Of a stretch of DNA of 9,437 bases, positions 1-6,033 are shown one piece after another. The position numbers were made by a program, and so were the translations under genes. The DNA comes from Firmicutes bacterium UBA4874 (GTDB lineage Bacteria > Bacillota > Clostridia > Caldicoprobacterales > DTU083). Under the pieces are notes generated by a model. That model was not told the DNA's origin, made no database searches, and worked only from the letters and a program-made list of their open reading frames with translations. The stretch covers positions 59,423 to 68,859 of the forward strand of contig DHDO01000113.1 in NCBI GenBank assembly GCA_002399435.1, in the 5' to 3' direction. Numbering within the stretch: the stretch's first letter is position 1; each line of letters begins with the position of its first letter.

Positions 1-296
1 GCAGGGAATAGGAGGGTAATCCGCACTTTTCCATGCTTTTTGTCCTCCCATTCCATACGGCCCACAGAAAACTGCCTGATTTCGGATTCCTGAGCCAGGG
101 AGAGGAAGGGATGTTTTGACAAGCCCGGTGCCAGCCACCCTTTGCAGTCCCGGCCTTCCGACAACGCGGACAGAAATCGGTCCGCAGCTTTCTGCGGAGG
201 CGATGGGAAGGACCGGAAATACCAAATCAAACCGCCTGCCACCAGTACAGCCAGCAACAGCAAAACAGGAAACAGGAAATGTTTTTTCATTTTCAT
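1..296 (-). CDS. Membrane-anchored protein of unknown function, C-terminal part missing
   Basis: Reading the minus strand from the ATG at 296 gives 98 uninterrupted codons that run off the left edge, so the C-terminus is not seen. A good ribosome site (AGGTGA) lies 4 nt upstream; a second in-frame ATG at 290 is also possible. The N-terminus is MKMKKHF followed by a hydrophobic helix at about residues 7-26, so it is a signal anchor or uncleaved signal with the rest outside the membrane. No lipobox cysteine is visible. Residues 33-55 (PPQKAADRFLSALSEGRDCK and following) resemble the opening helix of NTF2-like or DUF4878-type extracytoplasmic domains, but that is an impression from pattern, not an assignment. 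The gene diverges from the DUF2207 gene across 182 bp. Existence is well supported; function is unknown. Confidence 0.8.
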   Translation of the reverse strand, partial: MKMKKHFLFPVLLLLAVLVAGGLIWYFRSFPSPPQKAADRFLSALSEGRDCKGWLAPGLSKHPFLSLAQESEIRQFSVGRMEWEDKKHGKVRITLLFP

Positions 297-342
297 AGAC
301 TCACCTCATTGCCTGATTTATATATACCGGATCTGTAAAAGG

Positions 343-373
343 ATTATAACCGTGTGGACCATCCAACCCGCAA
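343..373 (-). promoter_or_regulatory. Possible promoter for the left-edge minus-strand gene
   Basis: On the minus strand a perfect TATAAT lies at 348-343, with TTGCGG at 373-368 as a weak -35 and a 19-bp spacer. Transcription would start near 336, about 40 nt before the ATG at 296. The -10 is excellent, but the -35 and spacer are poor, so this is tentative. Confidence 0.35.
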
Positions 374-389
374 TTTCCGGCAGGTCAAA

Positions 390-416
390 AATTTTCTGCA
401 AAATGGGTAGAAAATT
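390..416. promoter_or_regulatory. AT-rich dyad, CodY-box-like, upstream of DUF2207
   Basis: AATTTTCT at 390-397 and AGAAAATT at 409-416 are perfect 8-bp inverted arms separated by 11 nt. The left half also reads AATTTTCTGCAAAAT (390-404), which matches the CodY consensus AATTTTCWGAAAATT at 13 of 15 positions. It lies about 75-90 bp upstream of the DUF2207 start. I see no convincing sigma-A promoter for that gene in 297-478, so how the site would act is unclear. AT-rich sequence can produce such matches by chance. Confidence 0.35.
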
Positions 417-478
417 GAAATCAGGATATGGAGATGAAGGGGAATTCATGTTAAAATAGAACAAAGGGAGGGGACAAG

Positions 479-2221
479 ATGTTAAAAAAACGACAAACCA
501 TGATCGTGCTTCTGATAATTTTACTATCATTATGGGGAAATAGACCGGCAGAGGCAAAGATGGCTGCTCCTTATTCCATAATGAATTACAAATCGAATGT
601 TACATTGTACCCGGATGGTTCCGCATACTTTGATGAATATATTACATACCGGCTTCTTCAGGAAAAAGTCCGGATTGAAAAGCCCATACCCATGTCCAAT
701 GCCTCCGGGGTCGGGAAGATGGAGGTTTTCCGCCAGAAGCCCGGGGATCCGGCGGACAAATCAAAAGCAGCGGATTTGATCCCTTTGAAGCTGTCTGAGG
801 AAAGCAAGGAAAAAAACAGCAAGGAGAACAGCAATGATGTCTACCGGTATTTCCCGGCGGATGAGAAGGAGGATGTTTATCAGATTGCTGTTCCATTTAA
901 TGGGAAAAAGCGGGAAAAAGTGACGCTGGTTTACCGCTATCGATTAAAGGATACGGTATACCTTTATAAGGATACCGCTGCCTTCCTCTGGCAGTTCATC
1001 CTGCCGAAGCAGAAGGTGGAAGCCCGCAATCTGTCCGTGCGGATTACACTGCCTGAAAAAATTGCAAAGGATCAGATGGATGGTTATGTCAGCGGTTCTG
1101 CATATGCGGAAAAGGAAGAGCCCGGGAACGGAATATTCCGGGTTACCGCTGGGAAAATAAATCCGGAGGAAGCTTTGGAGGTCGCCCTGCTGCTGCCCAA
1201 TTCCTTGTTTCCGGATGGAAGGAAGGCCATTGACGACAATGCGAAGGCCACCATCGTATCCAATATGGCGAAATGGGAAGACGAAGCCGCACGGGCCCGA
1301 CAGAAAGAAGATCTGATGTTTTATAGCGGATGGGCGATTGCAGTCCTGTCTGTGCTGTTGTCCTGTGGGACAGGCCTCCTGCTGTATTGGAGAGACCGGC
1401 GCAAGCCAGGGAAATTGAAAAAGGATAAAGCGAAGGGCCTGCCCAATGCTCCGTATACACCGGCGGAGCTGGGGATTTTGCTGCACCAGGGAAAGATTGG
1501 GATCCGGGAGTTTACAGCTACGGTACTGCATCTGATTCAAACCGGGTATCTGGAGCTGCATTTTGACGAAAAGAAGGAAGGCAGTCTGATCCGCAAGGAA
1601 AAGACCGAAGAAACAAAGCTCCGTCCCCAGGAACAGTATGTACTTCATTGGTTTGTTACGGAGATGGGCAATGGAAAGGAATTGTCCCTGAAGGCGCTGA
1701 ATGGGATCCTGGACGATTATTCCAGTGTTCATCGGCAGGCGACCTCTGAATGGGAAAGTATGGTTGACAAAGAAGCTGTTGAATGGAAGTTCGAGGAAAG
1801 CAAGAAAAAGGATAAAGCCTGGGGATTGGGAGCCGCAGCGATTGGCCTGCTGTCGGCAGGAGTGGCAGCATTTCCTCTGAAAAATCCCCGGGCAGGCATT
1901 TTATCCGTTCTGTTTGCCCTGGCTTTGGCAGGAACTGTTCTGTCTCTTAAAAAAACCAGCAAATCCGGGATGTTCCAGATCGCCCAATGGCAGCAATTCA
2001 AGGATTTTCTCCGCAGCCAGCTGTCGGGAGATTCCACCAGACTGCCTCTTGGCATCTGGGAGCAGTATCTGGTTTATGCAGTACCGCTTGGTATGGCAAA
2101 GGAAGTATTGGAAAAGCTTCCGGACAGTTACCCGCCCAGCGATTTTGAGGACGGGAACCTGACGATACTTCATGCGGACAGCCGGCCCTGGCTCCTGGAC
2201 ATTCTTTCCGGACTGGAGTAG
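479..2221 (+). CDS. DUF2207 domain membrane protein
   Basis: This 580-residue protein has the DUF2207 (YciQ-like) layout. There is a signal peptide at about 1-26 ending AEA. An extracytoplasmic beta-rich region at about 30-245 opens with the family-typical stretch around SNVTLYPDGSAYFDEYITYR. A membrane helix follows at about 281-304, then a basic juxtamembrane segment. A cytoplasmic part contains YTPAELGILLHQGKIGIREF (326-345) and the following TATVLHLIQTGYLEL. Two adjacent helices lie at about 447-465 and 470-490. The C-terminal conserved block includes QWQQFKDFLR and WEQYLVYAVPLGMAKEV (503-543). The start has an AAGGGAGGGG ribosome site 5-6 nt upstream. The family's biochemical role is not established, and I do not infer one. 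Its stop is 8 bp from the convergent ABC permease stop, with no room for a separate terminator. Length and domain order look complete. Confidence 0.92.
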   Translation: MLKKRQTMIVLLIILLSLWGNRPAEAKMAAPYSIMNYKSNVTLYPDGSAYFDEYITYRLLQEKVRIEKPIPMSNASGVGKMEVFRQKPGDPADKSKAADLIPLKLSEESKEKNSKENSNDVYRYFPADEKEDVYQIAVPFNGKKREKVTLVYRYRLKDTVYLYKDTAAFLWQFILPKQKVEARNLSVRITLPEKIAKDQMDGYVSGSAYAEKEEPGNGIFRVTAGKINPEEALEVALLLPNSLFPDGRKAIDDNAKATIVSNMAKWEDEAARARQKEDLMFYSGWAIAVLSVLLSCGTGLLLYWRDRRKPGKLKKDKAKGLPNAPYTPAELGILLHQGKIGIREFTATVLHLIQTGYLELHFDEKKEGSLIRKEKTEETKLRPQEQYVLHWFVTEMGNGKELSLKALNGILDDYSSVHRQATSEWESMVDKEAVEWKFEESKKKDKAWGLGAAAIGLLSAGVAAFPLKNPRAGILSVLFALALAGTVLSLKKTSKSGMFQIAQWQQFKDFLRSQLSGDSTRLPLGIWEQYLVYAVPLGMAKEVLEKLPDSYPPSDFEDGNLTILHADSRPWLLDILSGLE

Positions 2222-2229
2222 TCTTTGGT

Positions 2230-3066
2230 TTATTGGCGCCACTTCAAATACCTTTTTTCCAGCCAGGCGACTCCCTGATACATGATTGCCGCGGCAACCA
2301 GCATAATCGCAACGCTGGTCATCACCAGATCCAGCTGAAAGACCTGGCCGCCGTATACGGCAAGATAGCCCAGACCGGCTTTGGATACCAGAAACTCCCC
2401 GACGATGACGCCGACCCAGGACATTCCCACATTGATTTTCAATGCCGAAATAATGGTGGGAATACTGGCAGGGAGTACGACTTTGGTGAGAATCTGCCGC
2501 TTCGTGGCTCCAAAGGTCTTCAGCAGCTTGATTTTATCCTTGCTGACTTCCAGAAAACCGTTGAGTACGCCGATAATGGTGACAATAATGGAGATCAGCA
2601 GGGTCATAACAAGTATGGCCTTGGTGCCGGCGCCAATCCATACGATGATAATGGGACCCAGCGCCACTTTGGGCAGGCTGTTCAGCACAACCAGATACGG
2701 ATCGGCTACCTTTGCAATAAAGTCCGACCACCACAGGATGATGGCGATAAGGGTACCCAGAATGGTTCCGACCAGAAACCCGGCAATCGTTTCGTAAAGG
2801 GTAATGGAAACATGCTTCCACAATTCTCCCGTCCGGAGCAGGTTTTGCAGGGTATGAAAGATTCGTGACGGCTGACTGGTGATGAAGGGATCGATCCATT
2901 TCAGGTCTGCCGCCACTTCCCAAAGAACCAGAAAGACGATGAGTATGGAAATCTGTGTAGTCCGGATTGCGGTCTTCCTTCGTTTTACTATCTTCAGATA
3001 AGCCAGATGTTCCGGAGATGCCGGCTTCCGGCCTGGATATTGCGTGTTTTTATTGGACATGGACAT
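2230..3066 (-). CDS. ABC transporter permease, SsuC/TauC family
   Basis: This 278-residue integral membrane subunit belongs to the importer family that includes SsuC, TauC and ThiX. It has about six membrane helices after a basic N-terminal tail (first helix about 38-56). The family stretch around NSLPKVALGPIIIVWIGAG is at 129-147. The EAA loop that docks on the ATPase is at about 181-205 (LLKTFGATKRQILTKVVLPA and following), and VGEFLVSKAGLGYL at 222-235 is typical of the group. The start at 3066 has AAGGAG 4 nt upstream; a second ATG at 3060 is also possible. It overlaps the ATPase gene by 17 bp, so the two are almost certainly cotranscribed and translationally coupled. The substrate cannot be read from the permease: sulfonates, taurine, nitrate, pyrimidine precursors and riboflavin are all carried by relatives. 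Confidence 0.93.
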   Translation of the reverse strand: MSMSNKNTQYPGRKPASPEHLAYLKIVKRRKTAIRTTQISILIVFLVLWEVAADLKWIDPFITSQPSRIFHTLQNLLRTGELWKHVSITLYETIAGFLVGTILGTLIAIILWWSDFIAKVADPYLVVLNSLPKVALGPIIIVWIGAGTKAILVMTLLISIIVTIIGVLNGFLEVSKDKIKLLKTFGATKRQILTKVVLPASIPTIISALKINVGMSWVGVIVGEFLVSKAGLGYLAVYGGQVFQLDLVMTSVAIMLVAAAIMYQGVAWLEKRYLKWRQ

Positions 3067-3826
3067 CCAGCTCCTTCCATATGAGATTGAAGTATTCCCG
3101 GAATTCCGGAGCTTTCCGCAGTTCTACGGGATTCCGGTTCGGACCGGACAGCCTGATATCATAAATGCTTTTGATGGTGCCGGGCCGTTTGCTCAGTACC
3201 AGCACACGGCTGGTCATACTGATGACTTCTGCGATATCATGGGAAACCAGCAGTGCTGTTTTGCCTTCTTTCCGGATAATGCCGGCCACTTCGTCCGACA
3301 GTGCCAGCCGGGTCTGGTAATCCAGCGCGGAGAAAGGCTCATCCAGCAGCAACACATCGGGATTGATGGCCAGGGTTCGGATCAGGGCGACCCTTTGCCG
3401 CATTCCGCCGGACAGCTGCTGGGGATAGTGATTCCGAAAGTCTGCCAGGCCATATGTTTCCAGCAAATGCAGCACTTTCTGCTTGCTTTCCTTATTGACC
3501 TTTCCCTGGATTTCCAGTCCCAGCATGACGTTTTGCAGGATCGTACGCCACTCAAACAGGTAATCCTGCTGTAACATGTATCCGACCTTGCCGGAAGGAC
3601 CATCCACTTCCTTGCCTTCCACAAGGACCGTCCCGGACATCGGCTTCATCAGTCCGGCAATCAGGGATAAAATAGTGGTCTTGCCACATCCGCTCGGCCC
3701 TATGATGCCGATGAATTCTCCTTTCGCAACCGAAAAACTGATATCTTCAAGGGCAGGAGTTTCCCCTTCGAGGCTTTGATAATTTAGATTTACATGATTC
3801 AGTGCTACAATGTTTTTTTCTTTCAT
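3050..3826 (-). CDS. ABC transporter ATP-binding protein, SsuB/TauB family
   Basis: This is a complete 258-residue nucleotide-binding subunit that powers the adjacent permease. Visible motifs in order are Walker A GPSGCGKTT (43-51), Q-loop glutamines at 86-87, signature LSGGMRQR (138-145), Walker B VLLLDEP (158-164), D-loop SALD (166-169) and the switch histidine H196 in LVSHDIAEV. The Asp-Glu pair 162-163 supplies magnesium binding and the catalytic base, so the enzyme should be active. The start at 3826 has GGAGG at 3841-3837, about 10 nt upstream. An out-of-frame ATG at 3830 lies closer to the ribosome site and could lower initiation. It is the first gene of a two-gene minus-strand unit and diverges from brnQ. 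Its likely partner binding protein is the minus-strand gene ending at 8520. Confidence 0.94.
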   Translation of the reverse strand: MKEKNIVALNHVNLNYQSLEGETPALEDISFSVAKGEFIGIIGPSGCGKTTILSLIAGLMKPMSGTVLVEGKEVDGPSGKVGYMLQQDYLFEWRTILQNVMLGLEIQGKVNKESKQKVLHLLETYGLADFRNHYPQQLSGGMRQRVALIRTLAINPDVLLLDEPFSALDYQTRLALSDEVAGIIRKEGKTALLVSHDIAEVISMTSRVLVLSKRPGTIKSIYDIRLSGPNRNPVELRKAPEFREYFNLIWKELDVHVQ

Positions 3827-3859
3827 TCATGCCATACCTCCTCAAAAAGTCCCTGCTAT

Positions 3860-3889
3860 ATCATATTCTGCCTCATCGAATATGTTCAG
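3860..3889 (-). promoter_or_regulatory. Possible promoter for the ABC ATPase-permease unit
   Basis: On the minus strand, TATGAT at 3865-3860 (5 of 6 to consensus) follows CTGAAC at 3889-3884 with an 18-bp spacer. Transcription would start near 3853, about 27 nt before the ATG at 3826. The -35 is weak, which would suit an activator bound at the repeats immediately upstream (3912-3976). Tentative. Confidence 0.4.
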
Positions 3890-3911
3890 AGGGGACAGGA
3901 AGAGATCCATC

Positions 3912-3976
3912 CGATCCCTGTATAACGCAGTGGCGATCCTGTGCAAGACAATGGCGATCCTGTGCAAGACAATGGC
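3912..3976. repeat. 21-bp tandem repeats in the divergent control region
   Basis: Two identical 21-bp units at 3931-3951 and 3952-3972 begin TGGCGATCCTG and end CAAGACAA, followed by a partial TGGC at 3973-3976. A degraded 22-bp relative beginning CGATCC lies just before, at 3912-3933. A period of 21 bp is two helical turns, so bound proteins would sit on the same DNA face. The units lie upstream of both the tentative ATPase promoter and the brnQ promoter. Read as protein on the plus strand they give AILCKTM twice, but I see no start or ribosome site for such a peptide. Confidence 0.8.
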
Positions 3977-3977
3977 A

Positions 3978-4014
3978 GAAGGATTTTTGCAATTTCTGTC
4001 GAATTATATCCTTC
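3978..4014. repeat. Inverted repeat between the 21-bp repeats and the brnQ promoter
   Basis: GAAGGAT at 3978-3984 and ATCCTTC at 4008-4014 are perfect 7-bp inverted arms. An inner AATT/AATT pair (3991-3994 and 4002-4005) shares nearly the same centre. No T-run follows, so it is not a terminator. It lies about 30 bp upstream of the brnQ -35 and could be an operator. Confidence 0.4.
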
Positions 4015-4041
4015 AACCGGGGACTGCCTTTGCTGGGATAT

Positions 4042-4070
4042 TTTACAATTGAGACGGTTTCGGGCATAAT
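4042..4070 (+). promoter_or_regulatory. Promoter for brnQ
   Basis: TTTACA at 4042-4047 and CATAAT at 4065-4070 are each one mismatch from consensus with an ideal 17-bp spacer. Transcription would begin near 4076-4078, giving a leader of about 26 nt before the ATG at 4103. That leaves no room for a T-box or riboswitch, so control of brnQ should be at initiation. Confidence 0.7.
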
Positions 4071-4102
4071 AAAATATGGGCAGAGTAGAAGAAAGGTGCT
4101 GT

Positions 4103-5464
4103 ATGAAAGAAAAATTACATTTACGACAAAACTTACTGGTGGGCTCCCTGTTATTCGGATTGTTTTTTGGCGCGGGCAATTTGATTTTTCCGGTACAAAT
4201 GGGACAGGCCGCGGGCAATCATACTTTGTCAGCGATGATCGGATTTCTGATCACCGGTGTGGGCTTGCCGGTACTGGGCGTGATTGCCAGCGCGCTTTCA
4301 GAGAGTGAGAGCCTGTTTGATATGGCAAAGCCGGTAAGTTCCGGCTATGCGGTGTTGTTTACCTGTGCGCTGTATTTGACCATCGGACCATTGTTCGCGA
4401 TTCCCCGTACCGCCACCGTCGCGTTTGAAGTGGGGCTTCACCCATTTGTCTCCGGAGGGCAGATCAAGCCGGGTTTGTTCCTGTTTTCGCTGATTTTTTT
4501 CTCCCTGACTGTTTTTTTCACCCTGCGGCCCAGTCGAATCATGGATTGGATCGGAGCATATCTTACCCCTGTTTTTCTGATGCTTCTTTCCGTTTTGCTG
4601 ATCGCTGTTTTTGCAAAGCCCATGGGAGATGCGGGCTCATTTCCGCCTCAGGGAGATTACCAGGCGAAACCTTTTTTTGCCGGGCTGCTGGACGGGTATA
4701 ATACGATGGATGCGCTGGCATCCCTGGCCTTTGCCATTATCATTATCTCCGGCATTCAGAATCTGGGCGTCCGAAAGCCGCGTTCCATTGCAGTGGAGAC
4801 CTGCAAGTCCGGTCTGGTCAGCGTCTTTTTGATGGCTATCATTTATGCATGCCTGGCGTATATGGGAGCTGCCAGCCCTGGCAGCATCAGCCGGGCCGAC
4901 AACGGCGGCCTGATTCTGTCCATGGTCAGCCGCCACTATTTTGGCATCCCCGGACAGGTGCTGCTGGCGGCAATCGTAGTGGTTGCATGCCTCAAGACAG
5001 CGATCGGACTGATTACCGCCTGTTCGGAAATGTTCCGCAAGCTGTTTCCAAAATCCGTATCCTATCAGATGTATGTGGCTTTGTTCACACTTTTATCCTT
5101 TTTCATTGCCAATTTTGGATTGAACAACATCATACAATGGTCCGTACCGATTTTAATGTTCCTCTATCCACTGGCGATTACCCTGATTCTGTTATCCCTG
5201 CTTGCTCCATGGATTCACAGGCAGAGGGACATTTACCGATGGACCACGGTTTTTACGGGGATTGCGGCTTTCCTTGATTTCTGCAAGGCTCTCCCGAAGC
5301 CTTTTCAGGGGATGCCGGCCATAAAGTATCTGGTTCACTTGGCGGAACGGATCCTGCCAGGTTTCGCGCTTGGATTTGGATGGATCGTCCCCGCATTCTG
5401 CGGCTTTTTGGCCGGATGGGTCCTTTGGAGGATCCGCAAAGGGGAGAGTGCAGCTCTTTCGTAA
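4103..5464 (+). CDS. brnQ: Branched-chain amino acid carrier, BrnQ/LIVCS family
   Basis: This 453-residue polytopic protein has the LIVCS (BrnQ) family pattern: a cation-coupled importer of leucine, isoleucine and valine in the cytoplasmic membrane. Diagnostic stretches are FGLFFGAGNLIFPVQMGQ (18-35, the broken first helix), GPLFAIPRTATVAFE (95-109) and GYNTMDALASLAFA (198-211). About twelve hydrophobic segments are visible, consistent with the family, and the length is normal. I chose the ATG at 4103 over the in-frame ATG at 4076. The later start has AGAAAGG 7 nt upstream, whereas 4076 falls at the predicted transcription start and has no ribosome site. It is transcribed alone from 4042-4070; a separate promoter begins the next unit. 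No clear terminator follows it. Related family members could carry other hydrophobic amino acids. Confidence 0.93.
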   Translation: MKEKLHLRQNLLVGSLLFGLFFGAGNLIFPVQMGQAAGNHTLSAMIGFLITGVGLPVLGVIASALSESESLFDMAKPVSSGYAVLFTCALYLTIGPLFAIPRTATVAFEVGLHPFVSGGQIKPGLFLFSLIFFSLTVFFTLRPSRIMDWIGAYLTPVFLMLLSVLLIAVFAKPMGDAGSFPPQGDYQAKPFFAGLLDGYNTMDALASLAFAIIIISGIQNLGVRKPRSIAVETCKSGLVSVFLMAIIYACLAYMGAASPGSISRADNGGLILSMVSRHYFGIPGQVLLAAIVVVACLKTAIGLITACSEMFRKLFPKSVSYQMYVALFTLLSFFIANFGLNNIIQWSVPILMFLYPLAITLILLSLLAPWIHRQRDIYRWTTVFTGIAAFLDFCKALPKPFQGMPAIKYLVHLAERILPGFALGFGWIVPAFCGFLAGWVLWRIRKGESAALS

Positions 5465-5477
5465 TGGGAAAGGAAAC

Positions 5478-5493
5478 AAACAGGTTCCTGTTT
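5478..5493. promoter_or_regulatory. Palindrome overlapping the secDF-unit -35
   Basis: AAACAGG and CCTGTTT form 7-bp inverted arms separated by TT. The right arm shares three bases with the TTTACA -35 at 5491-5496, which suits a repressor site. As RNA the loop would be too tight, and the T-run at 5503-5508 is 9 nt away, so a brnQ terminator is the weaker reading. Confidence 0.45.
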
Positions 5494-5519
5494 ACATCGT
5501 TCTTTTTTCCATATATAAT
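5491..5519 (+). promoter_or_regulatory. Promoter for the small membrane protein-secD-secF unit
   Basis: TTTACA at 5491-5496 and a perfect TATAAT at 5514-5519 have an exact 17-bp spacer filled with T-rich sequence. Transcription would begin near 5526, about 32 nt before the GTG at 5558. This is the best promoter in the window and marks brnQ and the sec genes as separate units. Confidence 0.82.
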
Positions 5520-5557
5520 AAAAGGGTCGTCCAAAAGAGTAACAGGGAGGGAGCACA

Positions 5558-5995
5558 GTGGGAAGAACTTGTTTTCAGGGGAGGAAAGTTCCGGCTTTTT
5601 TGCTCCTGACTTTTGTGATCCTTATTCTGTGTATTCTTCCCAATGACTTCTTCAACGAAGAGAAGCGGGGGAGGGGAGACCGTCCGGAGACCGGGCGGGA
5701 TTTTCCCATGCAGGAGGATTTTTCGGAACAAAGCTATGCCTTCCGGCTCCCTGTTCCCCTTCCGGAAAGCAAGACATCCGTTGAGCTGGTTCTGGCCCGG
5801 GCAAAGGACCGATCCTTTCGGATTAAAAATGAATTGCTGGTCCGGCTGCCCACCCTTTGCCGGATTATACTTGCCTGTCTGATGTTCCGGAAGCGAACCT
5901 TCCGGAAATTCATGCATCGGTCCAGGGACTGCGCTTCGGTCCTCTCCCTGCGTATCGGGGGGCATGCTCCTCCTGCCTGTAATGTTGCCGGATGA
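5558..5995 (+). CDS. Small membrane protein of unknown function, first gene of the secDF unit
   Basis: I do not recognise this 145-residue protein. It starts with GTG at 5558, has GGGAGG 7 nt upstream (5545-5550), and is the first gene after a near-consensus promoter. The N-terminus is basic (MGRTCFQGRK), followed by a strong hydrophobic helix at about 11-29 and acidic NDFFNEE. This predicts N-in, C-out topology by the positive-inside rule. A polar, arginine-rich middle (33-93) follows, then a shorter hydrophobic segment at about 94-110 and a basic tail with cysteines at 125 and 141. Codon use matches the neighbours. It lies 38 bp before secD, where many bacteria carry yajC, but neither sequence nor topology resembles YajC. 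The longer antisense frame here lacks a ribosome site. It could be a divergent or decaying gene; the C-terminal 25 residues look unusual. Confidence 0.68.
   Translation: MGRTCFQGRKVPAFLLLTFVILILCILPNDFFNEEKRGRGDRPETGRDFPMQEDFSEQSYAFRLPVPLPESKTSVELVLARAKDRSFRIKNELLVRLPTLCRIILACLMFRKRTFRKFMHRSRDCASVLSLRIGGHAPPACNVAG
5885..5907. repeat. Perfect inverted repeat inside the small membrane protein gene
   Basis: TTCCGGAAG (5885-5893) and CTTCCGGAA (5899-5907) are perfect 9-bp arms around CGAAC, and each arm contains the self-palindrome TTCCGGAA. As RNA it makes a strong hairpin about 125 nt before the secD start. It may only reflect protein coding, as codons for FRKRTFRK recur here. Confidence 0.6.
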
Positions 5996-6033
5996 AATTT
6001 TCAAAGAATCAGATGCAGGAAAGGAGTTATGAG

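Noticed and set aside
944..1732. Long minus-strand frame (262 codons) within the DUF2207 gene
   Set aside because: The plus strand gives a full-length recognisable family protein; this is a frame shadow.
3827..3930. TPP riboswitch upstream of the ABC ATPase, which would have pointed to thiamine precursor uptake
   Set aside because: I see no conserved TPP-riboswitch core on the minus strand, and the space between the promoter and the start is about 27 nt.
3810..4052. Plus-strand frame carrying AILCKTM repeats in the divergent intergenic region, and a longer one reaching 4308
   Set aside because: The starts fall inside the antisense of the ATPase gene or lack a ribosome site, and the frame crosses the brnQ promoter. 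The heptapeptide repeat is a side effect of a 21-bp DNA repeat being divisible by three.
4071..4102. T-box or riboswitch leader for brnQ
   Set aside because: The predicted leader is only about 26 nt, too short for either.
5492..6004. 170-residue minus-strand frame antisense to the small membrane protein gene
   Set aside because: It has no ribosome site and polar low-complexity content. The plus-strand frame has a promoter, a ribosome site and a membrane helix.
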